53,487 nucleotides of DNA from an uncultured Phycisphaerales bacterium. Its GTDB lineage: Bacteria > Planctomycetota > Phycisphaerae > Phycisphaerales > UBA1924. Under the pieces are notes generated by a model. That model was not told where the DNA came from, ran no database searches, and was given only the letters and a program-made list of their open reading frames with translations. The stretch spans positions 1-53,487 of the forward strand of contig CAIYWI010000156.1 in NCBI GenBank assembly GCA_903929885.1. The letters run 5' to 3'. The translations under genes were made by a program, and so were the position numbers. Of this stretch, positions 19,074 through 27,291 are shown one piece after another. Within the stretch, counting starts at the first letter, position 1; every line of letters starts with the position of its first letter.

Positions 19074-19110
19074 AAAAAAGCATCGGCCGCCCCTTGCGAG
19101 GCGGCCGATG
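19074..19110 (-). terminator. Intrinsic terminator of the porin gene
   Basis: Perfect 11-base stem CATCGGCCGCC / GGCGGCCGATG with an 8-base loop, followed on the minus strand by CTTTTTTC. It lies 57 bases after the porin stop and just before the DAHP synthase promoter, the clearest terminator in the window. Confidence 0.9.
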
Positions 19111-19128
19111 GGAGTGTCACGTGAAGGT

Positions 19129-19143
19129 CACGCCGAAGGCGTG
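19129..19143 (-). terminator. Secondary hairpin after the porin gene
   Basis: CACGCC-GAA-GGCGTG, a 6-base stem with a 3-base loop between the porin stop and the main terminator; it may protect the porin mRNA 3' end. Confidence 0.45.
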
Positions 19144-19166
19144 GCCATCATGCTGATCGAGATCGA

Positions 19167-20450
19167 TCAGAACATGACCTGGAGCTGGGCGATGAGGCCG
19201 AACTCGCCGTCGTCCTGCTGACCGAGGAAGCCGCTGCCGCCGATGGGCAGCACGCTGTTGTCGTCAGCATCGAGGGGCTCGACGGTGGAGTTGAAGGCGT
19301 AGACGCCGTTGAGCGAGAACTTCGCGGCGTGGCTCTCGGGGGAGAGGTAGTAGTTCACGCCGGCGGTGAGGAAGTGAGAGTCGTCAGCGCTCTCGCCTTC
19401 GCCGTCGAGGAGGTCGCTGTCCCAGAAGATGCCGTCCCAGCGGCCGAAGAGCTCGACCTGGTCGGTCACGAAGATGCCGGCCTGGATCACGCCGCCGAAG
19501 TTGCTGCTGTCGACGTCGCCGCTCTCGACCTTGGAGCCGACGAACGCGGCGAAGGCGTTCCAGCCCTGACCCTCGAACTGAGCGTCGAGGGTGTAGGCCA
19601 GCACCTGCACGTCGTTGGTGGAGACATCGTCGCCGGCGTCATCGACGCCGCCGCCGGTGCTGCCGCCGTCCTGCCAGTGGATCGCACCACCGATCAGGAG
19701 GCCCATGTCCTCAGCCGACTTCCAGCTGGTGAAGTCGTCGAAACGGGCCCAGTCGGCGCCCATGGCCTTGAAGTCGACGCGGGCGTTGAGGGCGTAGTCA
19801 GCCTCGCTGGCGCTGTCGTAGGCGGTGTTGGCCGAGTTGGCGCCATCGGTGAGGCCGCCGGTGAAGCGGAAGGCATCGGTGGCGTAGTTCAGCTGGAGGC
19901 CCTGGGTGTAGCCGCCGCCGAAGACGCTGTCGACGATCGAGCGGTTGACGCCGAGCTGGTACTCGTTGTCGATGATGCTCTCGCGGAGCAGCGGGTGCTT
20001 GATCTGGCCGACGGTCAGACCGAAGCCGTTGTCCCAGCTGTAGCCGGCGAAGGCGGTCTCGAGACCGAAGCTGCCGCTGTTGTCGAACTCGCCGCGGACC
20101 TGGTAGGTGAAGGCCTTGTCCCAGACCGAGCCCTTGACGCCCAGACGGGTCATGTTGTTCTCGAAGCCGCCCGTGTAGTTCTCGCGGGCGCCGTCGTTGT
20201 CGTCACGGAAGTTCGCGTAGTAGCGGACCTGCGCGCTGCCGAAGACGTACATGGTGTTGTTGCCGTCGGCCGAACCGATCATGAAGCCCTTCTTGTCGTA
20301 GCCCGAGCCGCCATCGAGGAGGCTGACACGAGCGCCGGCGTCGCTGACGAGCTCGGCGGCGTAGGCGCGACCGGCATCGTTGGACTGCGCGAAGGCGGTG
20401 GCGCTCAGCGCCAGACCCGCGATCACCACAAGCTTCTTGGACTGCGTCAT
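19167..20450 (-). CDS. Outer-membrane porin, phosphate-selective OprO/OprP-like
   Basis: 427 aa. Signal peptide MTQSKKLVVIAGLALSATAF-AQ, then 'RVSLLDGG…YDKKGFMIGSADGNNTMYVFGSAQVRYY' and long runs of alternating polar and hydrophobic residues typical of a 16- or 18-strand barrel, ending in Phe (…LQVMF) as outer-membrane barrels do. 'NNMTRLGVKGSVWDKAFTYQVRGEF' and 'GFGLTVGQIKHPLLRESII' recall phosphate-selective porins, but substrate is inferred. AAGGAG lies 9 bases before the ATG. Codon choice is less extreme than in the neighbours and favours GAC/GGC/AAC, consistent with high expression. The gene reads away from a PhoB/PhoR-like pair across a 659-base gap, and ends in a strong terminator. Confidence 0.85.
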   Translation of the reverse strand: MTQSKKLVVIAGLALSATAFAQSNDAGRAYAAELVSDAGARVSLLDGGSGYDKKGFMIGSADGNNTMYVFGSAQVRYYANFRDDNDGARENYTGGFENNMTRLGVKGSVWDKAFTYQVRGEFDNSGSFGLETAFAGYSWDNGFGLTVGQIKHPLLRESIIDNEYQLGVNRSIVDSVFGGGYTQGLQLNYATDAFRFTGGLTDGANSANTAYDSASEADYALNARVDFKAMGADWARFDDFTSWKSAEDMGLLIGGAIHWQDGGSTGGGVDDAGDDVSTNDVQVLAYTLDAQFEGQGWNAFAAFVGSKVESGDVDSSNFGGVIQAGIFVTDQVELFGRWDGIFWDSDLLDGEGESADDSHFLTAGVNYYLSPESHAAKFSLNGVYAFNSTVEPLDADDNSVLPIGGSGFLGQQDDGEFGLIAQLQVMF

Positions 20451-21109
20451 ATGTACCAACTCCTTGTTAGAAACCAACTGCAGGACATCTGAAAAACAGA
20501 GGCGTTCCGACGGAACCGACCGCCAGGATGCTGCCCCGGGCCCCTTGCGACGACAGGTCGCCGGAACCCTCACACTCGAACCTCAGCCCGGCAACGCCGC
20601 CGAACTGTTTTTCAACTCGCTCACCCCTCGAACCGCCCGCCGGTGTCCCGGTTCGGAAGCTCGAGGGTTCTTGGCGACACTCCCCTCGCTGCGGGGATCC
20701 TCGCCATGGGAACGATACCAGCGCCAACCCTTCGATTCCAGTGACGTGCCCGATGCAGCGGCGCAAATGCTAGCAGGCACAAACGTCCATGGTTGATTCG
20801 GCCCCACGTCCGGCTTTTCAACACAAATGCCGCAAATAACAGCCGCAACGGGGGATCCTTGCCACCCGATCGAAGCCCGATTGGCGTGCCGATCCGTGGC
20901 GCAAGTTACTGTTTGCAAACAAGATGCGAGACATGCCCGGCCCGGGGGATCGCCCCGCGGATTTTCGGGGTTGAGCACTGAAGTTTCTCTCTCGCGTCCC
21001 GCTGGCCACCTCTCCGGGGTTTTAACACGCTCCGAACACTGGTCACTTTCGACCGATTCCTACGCTTGATCCGCGTCGATCATCGCCCAGTTCGTTCGGA
21101 CCGCGACCG
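20451..21109 (+). other. 659-base divergent regulatory region between porin and response regulator genes
   Basis: No supported gene; the open frames here are short and lack recognisable protein sequence. The stretch is noticeably less GC-rich than its surroundings, as expected for a control region. On the minus strand an extended -10-like TGCTAGCAT lies at 20767-20775, about 320 bases before the porin ATG, so the porin leader may be long. On the plus strand TACGCT at 21061-21066 could be the -10 for the response regulator. I looked for two 7-base Pho-box repeats spaced by 11 bases and saw none that are convincing. Confidence 0.45.
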
Positions 21110-21835
21110 ATGGCCTTGGCCCCCTTCATCCTCATCGTCGACGACGAGCGCGACTTGGTCGAACTCGTCGGGTACAACCTCCGAAAGGCCGGATTCGACA
21201 TCGCCGTCGCCTTCACCGGTCGACAGGCGCTCGAGTCCGTCGGTCGTCGCGCACCCGACCTCATCCTTCTCGACGTGATGCTCCCCGAACTCAGCGGCAC
21301 CGAGGTCGCCTCTCGGATCCGGTCCAATCCGCAGACCGCCTCCATCCCCATCATCATGCTCACCGCCAAGAGCGAGGAGGTCGACCAGATCGTCGGGCTC
21401 ACCGTCGGGGCGGACGACTACATCCCCAAGCCCTTCTCGATGAAGGTGCTCACCGCCCGCGTGCAGGCCCTGCTCCGACGCGTCGCCCGCACGCATGGCG
21501 CCGACAGCACCCTCCGCTTCGGGGATCTCTCCATCAACCTCGAGACCCACGAGGTGCTGCTGGGAGACGAGCCCCTCAAGCTCACCCTCACCGAGTTCAA
21601 GCTCCTTGCCGCACTCGCCCAGGAGTCCGACAAGGTGCTCAACCGCCAACGACTCATCGCCAAGGCCATGGGTGCGGGCGTCACCGTCACCGAGCGGACC
21701 ATCGACGTCCACATGACGTCCATCCGCAAGAAGCTCGGGGCCGCCAGCGGGATCATCAAGACCATCCGGGGCGTGGGCTACCGCCTGACGAACGACGCCG
21801 ACGATCGTTCGAGCGACGACGTCGCCGGCGCCTAA
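21110..21835 (+). CDS. OmpR/PhoB-family response regulator
   Basis: 241 aa. Receiver domain (1-125): acidic pair DD at 11-12, phospho-acceptor D55 in LILLDVMLPE, Thr in MLTAKSE, Lys in DDYIPKPF. Winged-helix DNA-binding domain (about 135-230): 'LTLTEFKLLAALAQESDKVLNRQRLI', 'VTERTIDVHMTSIRKKLG', 'IKTIRGVGYRL'. The layout and alpha4-beta5-alpha5 face resemble PhoB. The cognate kinase follows after 36 bases. Regulation of the divergent porin is a reasonable inference and would make this the phosphate-starvation pair, but the sequence does not prove the signal. Confidence 0.93.
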   Translation: MALAPFILIVDDERDLVELVGYNLRKAGFDIAVAFTGRQALESVGRRAPDLILLDVMLPELSGTEVASRIRSNPQTASIPIIMLTAKSEEVDQIVGLTVGADDYIPKPFSMKVLTARVQALLRRVARTHGADSTLRFGDLSINLETHEVLLGDEPLKLTLTEFKLLAALAQESDKVLNRQRLIAKAMGAGVTVTERTIDVHMTSIRKKLGAASGIIKTIRGVGYRLTNDADDRSSDDVAGA

Positions 21836-21871
21836 AGTGCAATTCCGCACGGTCGCCCACGCCCACGCGCG

Positions 21872-23245
21872 ATGCACCCCCAGCCGCGACGCATCTACTT
21901 TCATGTCATCCAGCCGGTCGCACTGACGACCGTCGCCGTGCTGGCGGGCATCATCATCGCCTCCCTGGGCCCCCTCCACCCCGCCTCGGCGGTCACCCTC
22001 GCCTGCCTGCTCATCCTTCTTGTTCACCGGTTGCTCCGCGAGCGCGCGGAACGCACGCGACACCAAGGGCGGCACCAGTCCCGCCTCGAATCCGCCGATG
22101 CCGCCACTCGACGCGCCTCGGCCGAACTCGAGGATCTCCGTCACGTGCTCGACGCCTCCGAAGCCGCCCTCTTGGCCATCGATCCCCGAGGCAGGGTCTC
22201 CTTCGCCACGCCCGCCTGCACCGACTTCCTGGGCAAGCCCCACGAACAACTCGCCGGCCGGCCCGTCGAGTCCATCTTCACCCACGCGGCCATTCTCGAG
22301 GCGCACCGCGCCGCCGTCGGAGGCGCCGCGGCCGAAACCCGTGTCCGCCACGTCGCCACCACGGGTCCTTCTCGCACCTTCCTCATCCGCGCCCTGCCCG
22401 TCCCCTCCCTCCACCTCCATCCCGACGCCCCGGAAACCTCCCGAGGCACCCTCATCCTCATCCGCGACGTCAGCGACCAGGCGCTCACCTCGCAATGGCG
22501 CTCCGACTTCGTCACCGCCGCGGGCCACGAACTGCGAACCCCGCTGGCCTCCATCCGCGCCGCCTTCGACACGCTCGCCGACGGCGCCTGGGAGGACCAG
22601 GCGATGCGCGACCGGCTGTCGGAGATCACCCGGTCCAACATCGAACGACTTGAATCGCTCCTGCGAGACCTGCTCGACCTCTCCCGCCTCGACTCGGGTC
22701 GCGCCCGCATCCACGCCGACACGCTCGACATCCGCCGCCTCGTCTCATCCATCGCCGAGGACTTCGGTCCGCTCGCCCGCGCCCGCGGCGTCGACCTCCG
22801 CGCCGAAGTCGACGCCGCACCCTCGTCCCTTCGCACCGACCGTCGCCTCCTCGAACTCATCATCCGCAACCTCGTCGACAACGCCACCAAGTTCGCCTTC
22901 AAGGGGACCGTCGTCCGCATCCTCTGCTCCACCCGCTCGCCCGCCGGCGGCATGCTTCTCCGCGTGATCGATCAGGGCGTGGGCATCCCCCTCGAACATC
23001 AGTCCCGCATCTTCGAACGCTTCTACCAGGCCGACTCCGCCCGCACCGGCGCCGACACCGGCGAACGCACCGCCTCCCGAGGCACCGGCCTGGGGCTGGC
23101 CATCGCCCGCGAATCGGCCCATCTCCTCGGCGGCGACATCACCGTGCAGAGCGTCTGGAAGCAGGGCACCACCATGACCGTCGAGTTGCCGGACCTTCCC
23201 GAGCCTGATCCCGACGCCAATGGCGCGGGCCACCCCGAATCCTGA
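21872..23245 (+). CDS. PhoR-like membrane sensor histidine kinase
   Basis: 457 aa. Two N-terminal membrane helices (about 14-31 and 38-52) with almost no periplasmic loop, as in PhoR. A short coiled coil leads to a PAS domain (about 88-200, 'VLDASEAALLAIDPRGRVSFATPACTDFLG'). HisKA domain has phospho-acceptor H219 in 'TAAGHELRTPLASIRA'; the ATPase domain has 'LIIRNLVDNATKF', 'VIDQGVGIP', 'IFERFYQADSART' and 'GTGLGLAIARES'. The missing sensor domain fits PhoR, which is thought to take its signal through the Pst/PhoU system; no pst or phoU gene is in the window. Confidence 0.92.
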   Translation: MHPQPRRIYFHVIQPVALTTVAVLAGIIIASLGPLHPASAVTLACLLILLVHRLLRERAERTRHQGRHQSRLESADAATRRASAELEDLRHVLDASEAALLAIDPRGRVSFATPACTDFLGKPHEQLAGRPVESIFTHAAILEAHRAAVGGAAAETRVRHVATTGPSRTFLIRALPVPSLHLHPDAPETSRGTLILIRDVSDQALTSQWRSDFVTAAGHELRTPLASIRAAFDTLADGAWEDQAMRDRLSEITRSNIERLESLLRDLLDLSRLDSGRARIHADTLDIRRLVSSIAEDFGPLARARGVDLRAEVDAAPSSLRTDRRLLELIIRNLVDNATKFAFKGTVVRILCSTRSPAGGMLLRVIDQGVGIPLEHQSRIFERFYQADSARTGADTGERTASRGTGLGLAIARESAHLLGGDITVQSVWKQGTTMTVELPDLPEPDPDANGAGHPES

Positions 23246-23268
23246 ACCCAATCGGGTCGGGGTTCTCG

Positions 23269-23274
23269 TACCAT
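23269..23274 (+). promoter_or_regulatory. -10-like TACCAT for the kelch-like dockerin protein
   Basis: TACCAT ends 6 bases before the ATG, inside the short gap after the sensor kinase gene. Confidence 0.55.
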
Positions 23275-23280
23275 TCCAGC

Positions 23281-24708
23281 ATGCGGCGATTCGCCCTCGC
23301 GACCCTCATGCTCCTGCCGCTCGGCCACCACGCCAGGTCGCAGCCATGCACGGCCGAACCGACGCTGCTGCATCGCGGCCCCCTCGACGACGCATCCGCA
23401 TGGCCCCGCCACCTTCGACATGCGGTCGCCTGCTTCGACCCCGTCGACGGCGTCGTGCTGCTCGTGGGCATGTCTCCCGCCGGCGACCGAACCGACCTCT
23501 GGGAGTGGAACGGCTTCCGATGGCGCGAACGTCGCCCGCTCGACGGCATCACCCCGCCGCCGCTGGCCGACCTCGCCGCCACCTTCCACGAAGCCACCGG
23601 TCGCCTCCTCGTGTTCGGCGGCACCCTGCCCTCGGGCGAGGATTCCGACCGCACGTGGCTCTGGAACGGCGCGTTCTGGGATGAACCCGCATTCCAGGAC
23701 GCCCCGCCCGCGCCCCGTCACGGCGCCTCGCTCGCCTACGTGCACGCCACGGAATCCGCCGTCCTCTTCGGCGGCATCGTCGACGGCGAACCGACTGCAC
23801 ACACCTGGACCTGGGGCCTGGGAGGCTGGCGTCAACGCGCCGACGGACCGGCACCTCCGATCGACCGCAACGTCTTCGCCGCCTTCCCGCCGCTCGACGC
23901 CGCCGTCGCGCTGGTGATCGCCCCGACCTCCGACGCCCACCGCGGCCTCTGGACCTTCTCCGCCCAGGGGTGGCAGCGCCGCTCGGAACTCGATCCCCCC
24001 GCCTCGGACTTCAACGCCCAGGCCCCCCTCGCCCACGACCCGCGCAGCCGCACGCTCGTGCGCCTCACCAACGGCGGCGAATCGACGCAGACCCAGCGGT
24101 GGATCTGGTCCGGCAGCGATGAACTCTGGCTCTTCGACCGCTGGATGATTCCGAGCATCCCTCCCCGACTCGTCGATCTCACGACGACCACCGACACCCG
24201 CCGCAAACGCATCATCATCCTCGGTCGCCGCACGCCCGACGCGCCCCTCGAACTCTGGGAGCACGCCTGGGCCCCGGACGTGCCAGCGGTGTCCATCCCG
24301 GAACTGTCCTACGGATCCAACTGCAACGCCAGCGTGCTGGCCGCCGGACAAGACCCGCTCACCTTCCAGTGGCTGCGAGACGGCACGCCCCTCGAGGACG
24401 ACGCGACCTTCGAGGGCACCCGGTCCCCGTCGCTCGCCATCGACGGGGGCCGCGCCCGCTGCGCCCGATTCCTCCTCTCGTGCCGCGTGTGCGGACCCTG
24501 CGGCTGCACCGAGAGCGACGCCGTGGAGTTCGCCTTCCCCTTCCTCGCCGACTTCAACGTCGACGGGGGCATCGACGGCGCTGACATCGAGGCCTTCATG
24601 ATCGCGTGGGAGGCCTCCGAGCCCGCCGCGGACGCGAACTGCGACGGCGGCATCGACGGAGCCGATGTCGAATCGTTCTTTCGCTGCTGGGAAAGCGGCT
24701 GCGGCTGA
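23281..24708 (+). CDS. Secreted kelch-like repeat protein with Ig-like segment and GC-type dockerin
   Basis: 475 aa. Signal peptide 'FALATLMLLPLGHHARS'. Residues about 45-340 hold kelch-like repeats ('AVACFDPVDGVVLLVGM…DLWEWNGFRWRER', 'ATFHEATGRLLVFGG…TWLWNGAFWDEP', 'SLAYVHATESAVLFGGI…TWTWGLGGWRQR'), a probable beta-propeller. An Ig-like stretch with cysteines follows, then a duplicated dockerin (DFNVDGGIDGADIEAF, DANCDGGIDGADVESF) ending GCG. TACCAT ends 6 bases before the ATG, so it likely has its own leaderless promoter right behind the sensor kinase gene. No enzymatic residues were identified. Confidence 0.82.
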   Translation: MRRFALATLMLLPLGHHARSQPCTAEPTLLHRGPLDDASAWPRHLRHAVACFDPVDGVVLLVGMSPAGDRTDLWEWNGFRWRERRPLDGITPPPLADLAATFHEATGRLLVFGGTLPSGEDSDRTWLWNGAFWDEPAFQDAPPAPRHGASLAYVHATESAVLFGGIVDGEPTAHTWTWGLGGWRQRADGPAPPIDRNVFAAFPPLDAAVALVIAPTSDAHRGLWTFSAQGWQRRSELDPPASDFNAQAPLAHDPRSRTLVRLTNGGESTQTQRWIWSGSDELWLFDRWMIPSIPPRLVDLTTTTDTRRKRIIILGRRTPDAPLELWEHAWAPDVPAVSIPELSYGSNCNASVLAAGQDPLTFQWLRDGTPLEDDATFEGTRSPSLAIDGGRARCARFLLSCRVCGPCGCTESDAVEFAFPFLADFNVDGGIDGADIEAFMIAWEASEPAADANCDGGIDGADVESFFRCWESGCG

Positions 24709-24729
24709 ACCCCCGCGGTTCGGCCCTCG

Positions 24730-24735
24730 TATGAT
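24730..24735 (+). promoter_or_regulatory. Possible -10 element of ssrA
   Basis: TATGAT, five of six matches to the bacterial -10 consensus, lies 18 bases before the mature tmRNA 5' end. The primary transcript would therefore carry a short 5' extension removed by RNase P. Confidence 0.5.
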
Positions 24736-24753
24736 TCATCGTCTTTGACAACT

Positions 24754-25101
24754 GGGGCCGAACTGGATTCGACCGGGCAGGGAAGGCTGGATCGCCGCGC
24801 GTCGAGGCGCACGCAGGCCTCGTAAAAAGCGTGCAAAACATAGTTGCTGAGCGTCCCTACGCTCTCGCGGCCTAATCAGGCCACGCGGTTTCTCTCGGAT
24901 GCTCGATACGAGAGAAACCGATGACTTCGAGCTGGTCGTCACGCGACGCCTTCGGGCGTGACGACGAGACAACTCCGCAGGCTGGATGTCACGGAAGACG
25001 GCCACGGGCCGTCCGGGACGTCGAGATCAAATCCGTGGATACACGCGTAGACGCGCCCGGCTGACTGCAACGGGACTGGGGTTCAATTCCCCACGGCTCC
25101 A
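24754..25101 (+). ncRNA. ssrA: Transfer-messenger RNA (tmRNA)
   Basis: 348-base one-piece tmRNA. The 5' acceptor strand GGGGCCG pairs with CGGCTCC near the 3' end, followed by discriminator A; CCA is not encoded. Next to the 5' strand is the D-like 'AACTGGATTCGACCGGG', and near the 3' end the T-arm 'CTGGGGTTCAATTCCCCA'. After a 'GCAAAACATAGTT' resume context the tag frame runs 24846-24872 as AERPYALAA with stop TAA, so the full tag is (A)AERPYALAA. The typical proteolysis signal ALAA is intact. Pseudoknot-forming repeats follow the tag (e.g. GTTTCTCTC…GAGAGAAAC at about 24889-24920). It rescues stalled ribosomes and marks truncated proteins for proteolysis. Confidence 0.97.
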
Positions 25102-25189
25102 TTCAACTCGACGCGGCGCCCCGCACGTCATGCATGACCTTCATGACGCGTCGCGACCGGAAGGTCGCGCCCCCGGGCTGGAACCGGCA

Positions 25190-25618
25190 TCAAGCCGCTC
25201 GTCGCATGCCGTCTCGCACCGCGCCGGCCATCATCGCTCCGGCCACGGCGTCGAGCACCTCTCGCCACTCCTGACTGAGACGGAAGTCCCAGTCGTCGCC
25301 GCTGATCTCCTCCATCACCGACAGCAACTGGTCCCGCACCACCGCGTAATCCGCCGCGGTGGCGCCCGCCTTCGCGCACCGGACGCCCAGGTCGGCCAGC
25401 GGCTGCTCCAGTTTCTCGAAGCGATCCACGTGCGTCACCACCTGCCGCAGCGTCTCGAACATCCGTCGATTCACCGCCTCCGCCTCCAGCGGGAACAGGC
25501 TCCGCACGTGCGAGTGCCCGTCCGACAGCTTCCGCATCATCATCGCGATCATCGCCGGTCCGCACGGCGCAAACCACTCGAAGCTCTCGCGGATTCGCTT
25601 GTCGTCTCGACGATTCAT
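25190..25618 (-). CDS. Single-domain globin with Cys at the proximal-histidine position
   Basis: 142 aa; GGAG lies 9 bases before the ATG. The helical pattern follows bacterial flavohaemoglobin-type globins: 'IRESFEWF' (A helix), 'VRSLFP' with CD1 Phe at 42, 'RRMFETLRQVVTHVDRFEKLEQPLADLGVR' (E-F helices), 'AADYAVVRDQLLSVMEEISGDDW' (G) and 'EWREVLDAVAGAMM' (H). The usual LGxRHxxYGV segment reads LGVRCAKAGA, so the proximal haem-ligand His is Cys81. It may bind haem by thiolate, or be a non-haem sensor-type globin. It lacks FAD and NAD domains. No partner domain or gene is evident. Confidence 0.75.
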   Translation of the reverse strand: MNRRDDKRIRESFEWFAPCGPAMIAMMMRKLSDGHSHVRSLFPLEAEAVNRRMFETLRQVVTHVDRFEKLEQPLADLGVRCAKAGATAADYAVVRDQLLSVMEEISGDDWDFRLSQEWREVLDAVAGAMMAGAVRDGMRRAA

Positions 25619-25821
25619 CCCGTGTCTCCTGGTGTCGGTGCGGGGGGCGGCTGCCCCGTGCAGACCATCGGATCCCCGGACAGGGGAGTTGCGTCCAACG
25701 GCGGCGAACGCGACCTTCCGGGCGCACGAACAGGGGGGTCGCAGACCCCGCGCGGCCTCTGCCGTCACGGCCCGCACGCCCGACACGGTTACACGGTCCT
25801 TGACCGCGCCCGGACACTCGC

Positions 25822-26493
25822 TCACCACGGCAGCCCGCGACCGTCAAGGTCCACGAACGTGCCGCTGTCCGCCGGCCCGAACCCGTCGATCCTCGCGAGG
25901 ATCCGGCTCGTGGCATCGGGCGCCGACAACGGCGCCTGCTGGCCGCCCATCCTCGTTCGCACCCACCCCGGATGCATCGCCACGCACGTGAAGCCCCGCG
26001 GCCGCAACTCATGGGCCATGCACGTCGTCAACATGTTGAGCGCGGCCTTGCTGGCCCGATACCCGTACGACGACCCGCCCGTGTTGTTGCGGATGCTCCC
26101 CAGTTGCGACGAGACGTTCACGATCAGCCTCCTCGAGGACATCTCCAGCGACGACGCCAACGCCTTGGCCACCAGCACCGGCCCCGTCGCGTTGGTCGCC
26201 AGGACCCGCGCCAACTCCTCGCCCGTGCACGACGCCAGCGTCTTGCTCTCGCTGCTCACGCCCGCGTTGTTCACGAGCACGTCGAGAGGCTTTCCCTCCA
26301 TCGCGACCCGCAAGGCGTCGATCGACGCGGGATCGAGCACGTCCAGAGGCAGCACGGTGACGCCCATCGCGGCCAACTCGGCCGCCTCGGACATCAGCCG
26401 CGTCGTGCCGATGACGACATCGCCCCTGGCGACCATGAGGCGGGCCAACTCCAGTCCGATGCCGCGATTCGCGCCGGTGATGAGTGCGATCAT
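25822..26493 (-). CDS. Short-chain dehydrogenase/reductase (SDR)
   Basis: 223 aa classical SDR with Rossmann motif TGANRGIGLEL at 6-16, 'DVLVNNAGVSS', the catalytic Ser in 'IVNVSSQLGS', and YGYRASKAALN (Tyr-x3-Lys). The following 'VAMHPGWVRTRMGG' is typical of the carbonyl-reductase-like (C-factor-like) group. Substrate is unknown. Residue pattern TTR after the second strand (about 30-32) suggests NADP(H), as basic residues there bind its phosphate (inference). It precedes a methyltransferase-type gene on the same strand with 42 bases between them. Confidence 0.9.
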   Translation of the reverse strand: MIALITGANRGIGLELARLMVARGDVVIGTTRLMSEAAELAAMGVTVLPLDVLDPASIDALRVAMEGKPLDVLVNNAGVSSESKTLASCTGEELARVLATNATGPVLVAKALASSLEMSSRRLIVNVSSQLGSIRNNTGGSSYGYRASKAALNMLTTCMAHELRPRGFTCVAMHPGWVRTRMGGQQAPLSAPDATSRILARIDGFGPADSGTFVDLDGRGLPW

Positions 26494-26535
26494 GAGGCCC
26501 GATTGTTGGCCGTCGCGAACGCGTCGTCGCCCGCG

Positions 26536-27234
26536 TCAGGCGCGACGGAGCATCCGCACCCCGCCGTAGACCACTTCCTGGCCCGTCTCGGCGCGAACGC
26601 CCGCGTTCCTCGTGTCGGCCACGATGCCGCAGTCGATCCATCCGCCCGCGATGATCGCCGCGTCGATGGCCCTGGCCACCGGCGAATGAAAGGCGTCGTG
26701 CAGCAGCACCACCGCCCCGGGAGAGGTCACGTCGAGCAGGCCCTTGAGGTCCGCCGCCACGCCCCGCTCGGAGTGATCGCCGTCGACGAACGCGAGATCG
26801 AAGTTCGCGCCCGCCAACTCGCGAGCACGCGGCAACTCGGCCGGCGAGGCGCCGACGATCAGCGTCGCGCGGTCGCCCAGTTCGCCGATGTCGTACTCGA
26901 GCGCGGGGTCCGGATCGATCGACACCAGTTCGCCCCGGCCCAGATCGCTGAGCGCCGCGTGGATGATCCGCGTGCCCCCGCCCCACCGCACGCCGATCTC
27001 CAGCACCCGCCGCGGCGCGAGCGCGAAGACCAGGGCGTAGAGCAGCACCCGCTCCCGCGGCTTCTGGTCGGCGTGGGCCGCCAACGCCGTCGCCAGCCGC
27101 CACGGCTGCGCCTTGAGCACCGGGTCGTCCGACGAACGGAACGTGAAGGACCGCGGCGAGGCCACGACGGAACGGTCGATGAGGTCGTCACCCATGCCCC
27201 GTTCATCGACCACGCGCACGCCCGAACCCCGCAT
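26536..27234 (-). CDS. Class I SAM-dependent methyltransferase (Methyltransf_24-like)
   Basis: 232 aa. SAM-binding motif I is VLEIGVRWGGGTRI, the acidic residue follows in 'GELVSIDPDPALEYD', and 'FDLAFVDGDHSERGVAADL' plus 'PGAVVLLHDAF' match the Methyltransf_24/cephalosporin-hydroxylase-like branch, which often modifies sugars or small molecules. Target unknown. The start is uncertain: MGDDLIDR, 39 bases downstream, is equally plausible, and neither has a good ribosome-binding site. Confidence 0.82.
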   Translation of the reverse strand: MRGSGVRVVDERGMGDDLIDRSVVASPRSFTFRSSDDPVLKAQPWRLATALAAHADQKPRERVLLYALVFALAPRRVLEIGVRWGGGTRIIHAALSDLGRGELVSIDPDPALEYDIGELGDRATLIVGASPAELPRARELAGANFDLAFVDGDHSERGVAADLKGLLDVTSPGAVVLLHDAFHSPVARAIDAAIIAGGWIDCGIVADTRNAGVRAETGQEVVYGGVRMLRRA

Positions 27235-27291
27235 CCGACCCGGGCCGCACCCTCGCCCGACGCCGATCGGCCCGCCCCGGCAGGGGAACGC

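Noticed and set aside
20528-21069. Short open frames in the porin / response-regulator gap
   Set aside because: All under 140 codons, none with recognisable sequence, ribosome site or conserved composition; several overlap on both strands.
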